A stretch of DNA of 22,698 nt from SG8-39 sp032125995 (GTDB lineage Bacteria; Pseudomonadota; Gammaproteobacteria; Burkholderiales; SG8-39). The notes beneath the pieces were generated by a model. That model saw only the letters and a program-made list of their open reading frames with translations. It had not been told where the DNA came from and ran no database searches. Within the stretch, counting starts at the first letter, position 1; every line of letters begins with the position of its first letter. Shown piece after piece: positions 16,692-22,698 of the stretch. The stretch lies in the NCBI GenBank assembly GCA_032125995.1, contig JAQBBQ010000047.1, forward strand, positions 1 to 22,698, written 5' to 3'. Position numbers and translations under genes: made by a program.

Positions 16692-17183
16692 ATGACCTGG
16701 CTGGACTACGGGGTCCTCGGCGTCGTCGCAGCGTCGCTGGTTTGGGGCGCCTGGCGTGGACTGGTACGCGAAATCATCTCCATCCTTGGGTGGATCATCG
16801 CCTTTCTTGCCGCCAACCTGTTTGCGGGCCCGCTCGGCGAAACGATGCCGGCGTCGATTCCGTCGCCGGAGCTTCGCGTGCTGGTTGCATTCCTGGTCGT
16901 TTTTGTCGCGGCGCTGGCGGTCGCGACGCTCCTCGGTCTCGTCGTCTCGAAGTTCGTGCATGCGATCGGCCTTGGCGGGCTCGATCGTGCACTCGGCGCA
17001 CTGTTCGGGATCGCGCGCGGTGCGCTGATCGTGATCGCGTTTGCATTGCTCGCGGGACTCACCGCGCTCCCGCGGCAACCGTTATGGCGTGATTCGGTGG
17101 CGGGCGCGCCACTCGCGCAGGCCGCCCTTGCCGTCAAACCCTGGTTGCCGCAAACGTTCACCGCGCGCCTGCGCTATGATTAG
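16692..17183 (+). CDS. cvpA: CvpA family inner-membrane protein
   Basis: This 163-residue protein has about four hydrophobic segments. Its N-terminus MTWLDYGVLGVVAASLVWGA and the following WRGLVREIISILGWIIAF are typical of CvpA. CvpA was named for colicin V production in E. coli and is now linked to envelope stress and bile tolerance. Its molecular role is unresolved. It lies 7 bases after the SPOR gene and 59 bases before purF, the conserved cvpA-purF pairing. The gap to purF contains a 16-base perfect palindrome. Confidence 0.93.
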   Translation: MTWLDYGVLGVVAASLVWGAWRGLVREIISILGWIIAFLAANLFAGPLGETMPASIPSPELRVLVAFLVVFVAALAVATLLGLVVSKFVHAIGLGGLDRALGALFGIARGALIVIAFALLAGLTALPRQPLWRDSVAGAPLAQAALAVKPWLPQTFTARLRYD

Positions 17184-17195
17184 CCTTCAGATCGA

Positions 17196-17211
17196 GGCGC
17201 TCGCGAGCGCC
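17196..17211. promoter_or_regulatory. 16-base perfect palindrome between cvpA and purF
   Basis: GGCGCTCGCGAGCGCC is its own reverse complement. It can form a 6-bp hairpin with a CGCG loop in RNA or serve as a dimer binding site in DNA. It does not resemble the E. coli PurR operator. No T run follows, so it is not a standard terminator. Function is unknown. Confidence 0.4.
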
Positions 17212-17242
17212 CATCGCATGGGATTACGCTAGGCGGCCCTGC

Positions 17243-18763
17243 ATGTGCGGGATTCTTGGAATCGTTGCTCGCTCCCCGGTCAACCAGCTCCTGTATGAGG
17301 GGCTGCTCCTGCTGCAGCATCGCGGCCAGGACGCTGCCGGGATCGTCACCTGCGAGCGCAAGACCTTCCACATGCAGAAGGGCGGCGGCATGGTCCGCGA
17401 CGTGTTCCGTACCCGGAACATGCGTTCGCTGCCGGGCAACATCGGCATTGCGCATTGCCGCTACCCGACCGCGGGTTCGGCGCGCAATTCGGCGGAGTCA
17501 CAGCCCTTCTACGTGAACTCGCCGTTCGGCATCGTGCTGGGCCACAACGGAAACCTGACCAATGCCGATCAGCTGGTGGACGAGATGTTCCGTCAGGATC
17601 TGCGCCACATCAATACGAACTCCGACTCGGAAGTGCTGCTGAACGTGTTGGCGCACGAACTCGAGCAAACCTCGGTCCGGCTGCGGCTCGATCCACAAAC
17701 CATCTTTTCAGCCGTGGCGAAGGTGCACAAGCGATGTCGGGGTGCCTATGCGGTCGTTGCCATGATCGCGGGCTACGGCGTGCTGGCGTTTCGCGACCCA
17801 TTCGGCATACGGCCCGCGGTTATTGGCTACAACGAGACGCACGAAGGGACCGAGTACATGGTCGCGTCCGAGTCGGTGGCGGTGGATGCGCTCGGTTTTC
17901 GGGTATTGCGGGACATCGCGCCGGGTGAGGCCGTGCTCATCGACGAGCAAGGCAACCTGTTCAGCCAGCAGTGTGCGCCGGCGCAGAGCCTGAACCCATG
18001 CATTTTCGAGTACGTCTATCTCGCTCGCCCGGATTCGCTGATCGACGGCGCGTCGGTCTACGAGGCGCGCCTGAAGATGGGTGAGATGCTAGGCGAAAAA
18101 ATTCGGCGCCAGTTCGCGCATCTCGACATCGACGTCGTAATCCCGATACCGGATTCGAGCCGGCCGGCGGCGCTTGAGTTGGCGCTCGGGCTGGGCCTGC
18201 CCTACCGGGAAGGATTCGTGAAGAACCGCTATATCGGCCGTACCTTCATCATGCCCGGGCAGGCCGTGCGGCGCCGATCGGTGCGGCAGAAGCTGAACGC
18301 GATTTCGTTGGAGTTCAAGGGCAAGAACGTGCTGCTGGTCGACGACTCGATCGTGCGCGGCACGACGAGCCAGGAGATCGTGCAGATGGCCCGCGAGGCG
18401 GGCGCGCGGAGAGTGTTTTTCGCCTCGGCCGCGCCGCCCGTGCGATTTCCGAACGTCTACGGCATCGACATGCCGACGCGCTCCGAGTTGATCGCTGCGC
18501 ACCGCACCGAGGATGAGGTCACTCTGGAAATCGGCGCCGATGCGCTCATCTACCAGGACCTCGATGCGCTTAAGGCCGCGGTGCGCGCGGTCAATCCGCG
18601 CCTCGCCCGCTTCGAGACCTCGTGCTTCGACGGCAGCTATATCACGGGCGATGTGACGAGCGACTACCTGCAGGCCATCGAACTGCGGCGTGACGCGGCG
18701 CGCGACTCCGTCGACGGTGACGAGGGCGCTCAGCTCGACCTGAATCTGGTGACCGTGTCCTAG
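17243..18763 (+). CDS. purF: Amidophosphoribosyltransferase
   Basis: PurF makes phosphoribosylamine from PRPP and glutamine, the first step of purine synthesis. The 506-residue protein starts MCGILGIVA, so Cys2 becomes the N-terminal nucleophile of the class II glutaminase after Met removal. No propeptide is present, as in the E. coli type. Other glutaminase landmarks are LLLQHRGQDAAGI and GIAHCRYPT. The phosphoribosyltransferase PRPP loop VLLVDDSIVRGTT starts at residue 363. AGGCGG lies upstream of the ATG. It ends the + strand block and is followed by a hairpin. In many relatives metZ follows purF, but it is absent here. Confidence 0.98.
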   Translation: MCGILGIVARSPVNQLLYEGLLLLQHRGQDAAGIVTCERKTFHMQKGGGMVRDVFRTRNMRSLPGNIGIAHCRYPTAGSARNSAESQPFYVNSPFGIVLGHNGNLTNADQLVDEMFRQDLRHINTNSDSEVLLNVLAHELEQTSVRLRLDPQTIFSAVAKVHKRCRGAYAVVAMIAGYGVLAFRDPFGIRPAVIGYNETHEGTEYMVASESVAVDALGFRVLRDIAPGEAVLIDEQGNLFSQQCAPAQSLNPCIFEYVYLARPDSLIDGASVYEARLKMGEMLGEKIRRQFAHLDIDVVIPIPDSSRPAALELALGLGLPYREGFVKNRYIGRTFIMPGQAVRRRSVRQKLNAISLEFKGKNVLLVDDSIVRGTTSQEIVQMAREAGARRVFFASAAPPVRFPNVYGIDMPTRSELIAAHRTEDEVTLEIGADALIYQDLDALKAAVRAVNPRLARFETSCFDGSYITGDVTSDYLQAIELRRDAARDSVDGDEGAQLDLNLVTVS

Positions 18764-18770
18764 ACATCCG

Positions 18771-18788
18771 CTTGGCGGTGCCGCCAAG
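18771..18788. terminator. Hairpin between convergent purF and lpxH, possible bidirectional terminator
   Basis: CTTGGCGG (18771-18778) and CCGCCAAG (18781-18788) form a perfect 8-bp stem around TG. It starts 7 bases after the purF stop and lies about 45 bases beyond the lpxH stop on the other strand. An AT-rich patch (TTCAATTATT) follows on the + side, but there is no clean T run. The placement between convergent genes supports a terminator role. Confidence 0.5.
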
Positions 18789-18832
18789 CCGCGCTTCAAT
18801 TATTGCCGCGCCGATCTCGAGCGCGGACTGGG

Positions 18833-19567
18833 CTAGAAGCGCTCGAGCGTCAGCGTCGCGCCGTCGGCGACGAGATAGCCGCCGCGGCGGTCCCAGTCCG
18901 GCAGCACCCAGCGTTCGCAGCGTCGCCCGTCGACCTCCAGGACGTGCATTGCCGGCCGATGCGTGTGGCCGTGGACGAGGCACGATACGGCGTGGCTGCG
19001 GAATGCCGCCTGAACCGCATCCGACGTCACGTCCATGATTTCATCCGCGGTTGCCCGCTTGACCTGTTCGCTCGTCGCCCGGTATTGCAGCGCGAGCGCA
19101 CGACGCTCGGCGAGCGTTTTTGACAGAAACTCGTCCTGGAACGGCTTCGACCGCGCCATCACGCGGAACTTCTGGTACGCGATGTCGCCCGTACAGAGCG
19201 TGTCGCCGTGCATCAGCAGTGCGGCGCGGTCACCGAGCGAGATCACCACGGGGTCGTCGAGCAGGCGCGCCCCACTGGCTGCGGCAAAGCGCTCACCGAG
19301 CAGGAAGTCGCGATTGCCGTGCATCAACATGACCGCCGTTCCCGCGTCGTGCAGAGCGCGCAGTGCCGTCACGACATCGCGCGCGAGTGGTTCGCCATCC
19401 GGCGCCTCGAGCGCGTCATCGCCGAGCCAGGCGTCGAACAGGTCGCCCAATATATAAAGCGCGGCGGCACCCGATGCCTCATGCGACAGAAAACGCAAGA
19501 GTTGCGCGCTGACGCCCGGTTGCTCACGCGCGAGATGCAGGTCGGATATGAACAGCGTATGCGCCAT
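18833..19567 (-). CDS. lpxH: UDP-2,3-diacylglucosamine diphosphatase
   Basis: LpxH hydrolyses UDP-2,3-diacylglucosamine to lipid X in lipid A synthesis, at the inner face of the inner membrane. The 244-residue protein has all the calcineurin-like metallophosphoesterase ligands: Asp9 and His11 (FISDLHL), Asp42 (LGDLFDAW), Asn85 (HGNRDF), His120 (LMHGDTL), and His199 and His201 (HGHTHRP). The open frame runs on upstream to 20212. That extension lies antisense-like over the cyclophilin gene in another frame, so ATG at 19567 (MAHTLFISDL) is the start. It follows the cyclophilin gene by 65 bp and probably shares its transcript. Confidence 0.96.
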   Translation of the reverse strand: MAHTLFISDLHLAREQPGVSAQLLRFLSHEASGAAALYILGDLFDAWLGDDALEAPDGEPLARDVVTALRALHDAGTAVMLMHGNRDFLLGERFAAASGARLLDDPVVISLGDRAALLMHGDTLCTGDIAYQKFRVMARSKPFQDEFLSKTLAERRALALQYRATSEQVKRATADEIMDVTSDAVQAAFRSHAVSCLVHGHTHRPAMHVLEVDGRRCERWVLPDWDRRGGYLVADGATLTLERF

Positions 19568-19632
19568 GGGTTGGACGCGTTCGGCGCGTTCGGCGTGCCC
19601 GCAGACCCGGTGGGCGGCCGTTGGTCTACGGT

Positions 19633-20229
19633 CTACTGCGGGCCGACCACGACGATCGATTCGATGATGACGCGTTCCCGCGGTACGTCGCGCGGGAACG
19701 GTCCGCCCGGGCCGGTCGGCATCTTGGCAATCGTGTTCACCACGTCCATTCCGGAGACGACCTTGGCGAACACCGCGTAGCCGTGGCCATCCCCGCGCGG
19801 ATCGCCCGAATTGAGAAATCCGTTGTCCGAGACGTTGATGAAGAATTGCGCAGTCGCCGAATCCGGGTTTGCCGTGCGCGCCATCGCGACGCTGCCTGCC
19901 TCGTTCTTCAAGCCGGCTTCGACGCCGCCGCGCGCTTCGTTCGGGATTGGCGCCCGCGTCTGTTTCTGCTGAAAGCCGGCATCGAAGCCGCCGCCCTGAA
20001 CCATGAAGCCGTCGATCACGCGGTGCATGATCGTTCCGTTGTAATGCCCATCGGCAACGTACTGCAGGAAGTTTTCGACGGTTTTGGGCGCTTTGCTTGG
20101 GTACAGCGTCAACCGCACCGTGCCGACGTTGGTCTTGATGTCGACCTGTGTTTCCGATGCAAGCGCACCGGTCCCGCCGACAGCGGCCGACAAGACCAGT
20201 ACGGATTTCCACAGATCGGCAAGCTTCAT
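19633..20229 (-). CDS. Periplasmic cyclophilin-type peptidyl-prolyl cis-trans isomerase
   Basis: The 198-residue protein has a signal peptide ending at about Ala24 (GGTGALA before SETQ), so it is periplasmic like PpiA. The cyclophilin core is intact. The catalytic arginine is Arg70 in IMHRVIDGFMVQGGG, and AQFFINVSDNGFLN and GHGYAVFAKVVSGMDVV follow. It speeds folding at prolines. A strong AGGAGGG lies 6-7 bases before the ATG at 20229. It follows the TPR gene by 32 bp and precedes lpxH. Relatives often have a second, cytoplasmic cyclophilin gene directly after this one. Here it is missing, and the space to lpxH is only 65 bp. Confidence 0.94.
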   Translation of the reverse strand: MKLADLWKSVLVLSAAVGGTGALASETQVDIKTNVGTVRLTLYPSKAPKTVENFLQYVADGHYNGTIMHRVIDGFMVQGGGFDAGFQQKQTRAPIPNEARGGVEAGLKNEAGSVAMARTANPDSATAQFFINVSDNGFLNSGDPRGDGHGYAVFAKVVSGMDVVNTIAKMPTGPGGPFPRDVPRERVIIESIVVVGPQ

Positions 20230-20261
20230 CTACGCCCTCCTGAGTCGGTTCGCTGCGCGTT

Positions 20262-21356
20262 TTACTTCTTGATCACGCGTTCTTCGACAATCAGCCAGTG
20301 TTTTCCATCGCGGACGAGTTCAAGCGCCTTGCGCGTACTGCCCTGGAATCGGTCCGAGCGGTAGCGCTGACGAAAGGTTACCGCGGCCCGGGCGTCGTCG
20401 CGCCGCAGAACGTCGACGCCGCTGATTGATACCTGGATCTTGTTCGGCCCTGCAACGCGCTTGCGGCGTAATTCTTCCCACGCCGCGCGCGGTTCTCCAC
20501 CCGGCGTCTTGAACGCTGGCGCGTAGAAGGCGAGATAGCGCTCAACATCCTTCGCCGACCAAGCCTGTGCCCATCCGGTGACGGTCTCCCGTATCGCTGC
20601 GTCGGGCGCTGTTTGTGTCGTTTTGGCAGGGGCGCTCGGTGCCGGTCCTGCCGCCGTTTTGGCGACGGTGATCGGCGCCTGGGTCGTCTGCCTGGGCGGT
20701 GATGACGCTTGCCCGCGCGTCGACGAACTCGCCGCGCGCGTGGATTTCGTGACGCTTGGAGACGGTGTTGTCGACGCGGCGGCCGGCGCGGGCGATGCCG
20801 CGGCGAGCTGTGTCGCGCCGGTCGTTTCTCGGCCGGTCAATACACGGACCAGTGCGAGCTTCTTGCTTGCGCCGGTGTTGGTCGAATCGAGACGCAGCGC
20901 GCGGTCGTAGGCATCACTCGCGAGCTTCGAATACACATCGCCAAGGTTTTCGTATGCCGTGGCATAGCTCGGATGGGTGCGAATCGATTTTTCCAGCGCG
21001 CGGCGAGCGTCGTCGTACTGCCCCTGCGTGGCATAAATGACCGCAAGGTTGTTGTAGGGTTCGGGCAGCGCGGGATAGTCCTGCGTCAGGCGCTGGAACA
21101 CGCCGGTCGCCGCCTCGGCATTGCCCTGCTCGGTCAGGATCACGCCCTTGAGGAAGCGGGCCTCGGGGTCCTTCGGATCGGCGGCAAGGATCTTGTTGAC
21201 CCGTGCCAACGCCTGCGCGTGTTGTCCCGTCTTGAGCAGCCTGTTGGCGTCCTGGATATCGTTCGCGACTGCCGATGAAACGACCAGGCACAGCGCCGAA
21301 AGCGTTCCTGCGACACCCCTTTTAAGGGCGCACGGCAGGGCGGCTATTGCAAGCAT
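20262..21356 (-). CDS. Secreted TPR protein with a C-terminal NTF2/SnoaL-like domain
   Basis: The 364-residue protein has a signal peptide ending near Ala31 (LVVSSAVA before NDIQD). TPR repeats follow at about residues 32-170; FLKGVILTEQGNAEAATGVF and PYNNLAVIYATQGQYDDARR show the usual spacing of aromatic and small residues. A Ser/Thr/Pro/Ala-rich linker leads to a C-terminal domain (about 245-364). There, VTGWAQAWSAKDVERYLAFY and VTFRQRYRSD resemble an NTF2-like fold. It is likely periplasmic or outer-membrane associated and may scaffold other proteins. It has no lipobox cysteine. Its place upstream of the cyclophilin gene and lpxH is conserved in Betaproteobacteria, where cysS often lies on its other side, unlike here. 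No clear Shine-Dalgarno precedes the ATG at 21356. Confidence 0.82.
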   Translation of the reverse strand: MLAIAALPCALKRGVAGTLSALCLVVSSAVANDIQDANRLLKTGQHAQALARVNKILAADPKDPEARFLKGVILTEQGNAEAATGVFQRLTQDYPALPEPYNNLAVIYATQGQYDDARRALEKSIRTHPSYATAYENLGDVYSKLASDAYDRALRLDSTNTGASKKLALVRVLTGRETTGATQLAAASPAPAAASTTPSPSVTKSTRAASSSTRGQASSPPRQTTQAPITVAKTAAGPAPSAPAKTTQTAPDAAIRETVTGWAQAWSAKDVERYLAFYAPAFKTPGGEPRAAWEELRRKRVAGPNKIQVSISGVDVLRRDDARAAVTFRQRYRSDRFQGSTRKALELVRDGKHWLIVEERVIKK

Positions 21357-21672
21357 TGGGTAATGCGATTCAATATCCTACGCACACGTCGCATTCTAGA
21401 TTAAGGCGCTCTGGTTCTCAACTTGTGCTGGGCTTGCAGCGATGCGGGAGGCACGGCCGAAGGTTTGGATCGGCGTTACGCCGATTGAGTTCCTGACGCG
21501 TCCAATGTGCGTTGCACCCATGCAGAACGAGATCATGCAGTCGGCGCGCGCCAACCGCACGCCGTTCGTGAACGTCTGGCTGCACAACAGCTTCGTACGC
21601 GTTAATGAAGAGAAGCGTCGAAATCGCGCGGCAGTTCTTCAGGCTGCGGGACATCGAGGATGTGCCGCACGA
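21357..21672. other. 316-bp region without a recognised gene; possible frameshifted coding remnant
   Basis: The first 45 bases are AT-richer and probably hold the promoter of the TPR gene on the minus strand. From about 21442 to 21600 one + strand frame has GC-rich third positions and no stop (it includes VWIGVTPIEFLTR and PFVNVWLHNSF). From 21605 the GC-rich third position moves to the next frame (KRSVEIARQFFRLRDIEDVP). That pattern fits a gene fragment with a frameshift near 21600. The minus strand has frames with the same wobble phase, so the strand is not certain. I do not recognise either product. Homology to fimV flanking sequence stops at the stop codon of the neighbouring copy. Confidence 0.3.
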
Positions 21673-22698
21673 TTATCTCAGGCTTGCGAGGATCTGCTGT
21701 GCCTGCGCCTGCTGCGCGGCGTCGCCTTCCTTGACGACCTCGTTTAGGAGTTCGCGGGCAGGGTCCTTGTCGCCGATCTCCGCGTAGGTCTTGGCAAGGT
21801 CGAGTTTGGTCGCGATTTCCTGCGATTTGGCGTCGCCATTGCCCGCGCTCGTTCCAGCGGACTCGGTCCCGCCCAGATCGAGACTGATCGTGGAGAGATC
21901 CATTCTGCCCGCAGCGGGCGCGGCCGCATTCGCAGGGGCCGCCGCTTCGCCGCCGTCCATATCGAGGCTCAATTCGAAATCGTGCCCGCCACCTGTATGG
22001 GGCACCGCTGCCTCGGTCGCGGGCGCGGCTTCGGCTGTGGCGGGCGCCTCTGTCGTTCCGCCGAGATCGAATTCAATCCCGCCAAGTTCCGGGGTCGCCT
22101 TCGCCCCCACACTTGGCGCCGCGGGTTCCGTCGCAATGGGCGCCTCGATCGTCGGTTCGTCGAGATTGAATTCATCGAGATCGAATTCAGTCGGGCCAGA
22201 CGCGGGGGCTGCTTCCGCCCCCACCCTTGGAGCTGCGGGTTCGGCCGCAATCGGCTCCCCAGTCGTCGTTCCGTCGAGATCGAATTCAATCGGGCCAGAC
22301 GCGGGGGCCGCCTCCACCTCCACCCTTGGGGCCGCGGGTTGAGCCGCAATGGGCTCCTCGGTCGTCGTTCCGCCGAGGTCGAAGTCCACCGCCGGCGCGG
22401 CTGGCGCGGCTGGCGCGGCTGGTACGGCCAGCGCCTGTGTCACGTCGGGCGCCACGGCCTGCATCTGGCCGGTTCCCATGACCGCATCGAGGTCAAAGTC
22501 GACCTCCGGCGCCTCGGTCATGGCAACTTCAGGCGCTACTGCGGCGGCCTCACCCCGACCGTACAGCCCATTGCCCGGATCGATCGACCGCCCAAGCGCC
22601 ATCGCCTTGTCCCACTCCGGCCCCTCGCCGTTCACCAAGCCCTTCATCTTGAGCGCAGTGGCCTCGAACTGCTTCGTATCGCGCCGTTTGGCGTAAAT
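21673..22698 (-). CDS. FimV paralogue, C-terminal part (5' end beyond window edge)
   Basis: This frame is open from the right edge of the window to TAA at 21673-21675, so the N-terminus lies outside. It starts within the TPR-like region (IYAKRRDTKQFEATALKMKG), identical to fimV residues 551 onward. An acidic, Ala/Pro-rich linker follows, with several FDLxGTTT motifs, about 33 residues per repeat. The protein ends with the FimV C-terminal helical domain KLDLAKTYAEIGDKDPAREL. Against fimV, the first 119 bases are identical and the last 228 differ at about 18 positions, while the linker is longer and divergent. The stop codon sits at the homologous place. No frameshift is seen, so it may be expressed. 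Whether it is a full second FimV or a 3' fragment cannot be told from here. Confidence 0.85.
   Translation of the reverse strand: MYAKRRDTKQFEATALKMKGLVNGEGPEWDKAMALGRSIDPGNGLYGRGEAAAVAPEVAMTEAPEVDFDLDAVMGTGQMQAVAPDVTQALAVPAAPAAPAAPAVDFDLGGTTTEEPIAAQPAAPRVEVEAAPASGPIEFDLDGTTTGEPIAAEPAAPRVGAEAAPASGPTEFDLDEFNLDEPTIEAPIATEPAAPSVGAKATPELGGIEFDLGGTTEAPATAEAAPATEAAVPHTGGGHDFELSLDMDGGEAAAPANAAAPAAGRMDLSTISLDLGGTESAGTSAGNGDAKSQEIATKLDLAKTYAEIGDKDPARELLNEVVKEGDAAQQAQAQQILASLR
22193..22390 (-). repeat. 99-bp in-frame tandem repeat, two copies, in the FimV paralogue linker
   Basis: Two adjacent 99-bp units (22193-22291 and 22292-22390) agree at about 83 of 99 positions by my count. Each encodes 33 residues of the type FDLxGTTTxEPIAAxPAAPR followed by an EAAPASGP-like end. 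A third, more degenerate unit with a 15-bp insertion lies at about 22080-22192. fimV itself at 9885-10060 has shorter, less regular versions. Confidence 0.8.
22557..22698 (-). repeat. Inverted repeat, paralogue copy (pairs with 9599-9740)
   Basis: The reverse complement of this block matches fimV 9599-9740 at 141 of 142 positions. The 119 bases nearest the window edge (22580-22698) are identical. The window ends inside the repeat, so its full length is unknown. Confidence 0.95.

Noticed and set aside
19568..20212. Upstream extension of the lpxH frame to a 459-residue open frame on the minus strand
   Set aside because: It lies over the cyclophilin gene in another frame, is rich in Arg and lacks any family pattern. 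The LpxH family starts at MAHTLFISDL (19567).
21396..21654. Small minus-strand open frames between the TPR gene and the FimV paralogue as real genes
   Set aside because: They overlap each other in different frames, lack ribosome-binding sites and match no family I recognise. The region is described as unassigned.

Overview
The window is a GC-rich stretch of about 22.7 kb that reads as a Betaproteobacterial chromosome. The main reason is gene order. It has leuC, a tiny entericidin-like lipoprotein gene, leuD, leuB, asd, fimV, truA, trpF, trpB, trpA, accD, folC, a dedD-like SPOR gene, cvpA and purF, all on the + strand. To my knowledge this chain, with the entericidin inside the leu genes and trpBA next to trpF, is typical of Betaproteobacteria. 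Pseudomonas has a similar chain without trpBA. Genus cannot be fixed from the sequence alone. No rRNA, tRNA, CRISPR array, transposase, phage or plasmid gene was seen.

Layout. Positions 1-3223 are a mixed flank: the 3' end of a TetR-type regulator, a convergent short-chain dehydrogenase, a divergent HcaT-like MFS transporter and an M48 lipoprotein metalloprotease. Positions 3303-7740 encode leucine biosynthesis plus aspartate-semialdehyde dehydrogenase. After a 208-bp gap with a plausible promoter comes fimV (7949-10336). Then follow truA, the trpF-trpB-trpA block, accD, folC, the SPOR protein gene, cvpA and purF (to 18763), tightly packed with several overlaps. A hairpin separates purF from a convergent minus-strand cluster: a TPR/NTF2-like lipid-independent secreted protein, a periplasmic cyclophilin and lpxH.

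How the genes work together. LeuC, LeuD and LeuB convert 2-isopropylmalate toward leucine. Asd supplies aspartate semialdehyde for lysine/diaminopimelate, threonine and methionine. TrpF, TrpB and TrpA finish tryptophan. AccD feeds fatty-acid synthesis, FolC makes folylpolyglutamates and PurF commits PRPP to purines. FimV, the SPOR protein, LpxH, the cyclophilin and the lipoproteins act on the envelope. The region is therefore mostly core metabolism.

The unusual part is the right end. From 22698 back to 21673 on the minus strand lies a second, inverted copy of the fimV 3' end. It is identical to fimV over the last 119 bases of the window, diverges in a repeat-rich linker, and is about 92% identical again over the final 228 bases. 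Beside it is a roughly 300-base stretch with no recognisable gene. It may hold a frameshifted coding remnant. I found no clear new multi-gene system. The inverted fimV paralogue, and the chance that it exchanges 3' ends with fimV, is the observation most worth following.
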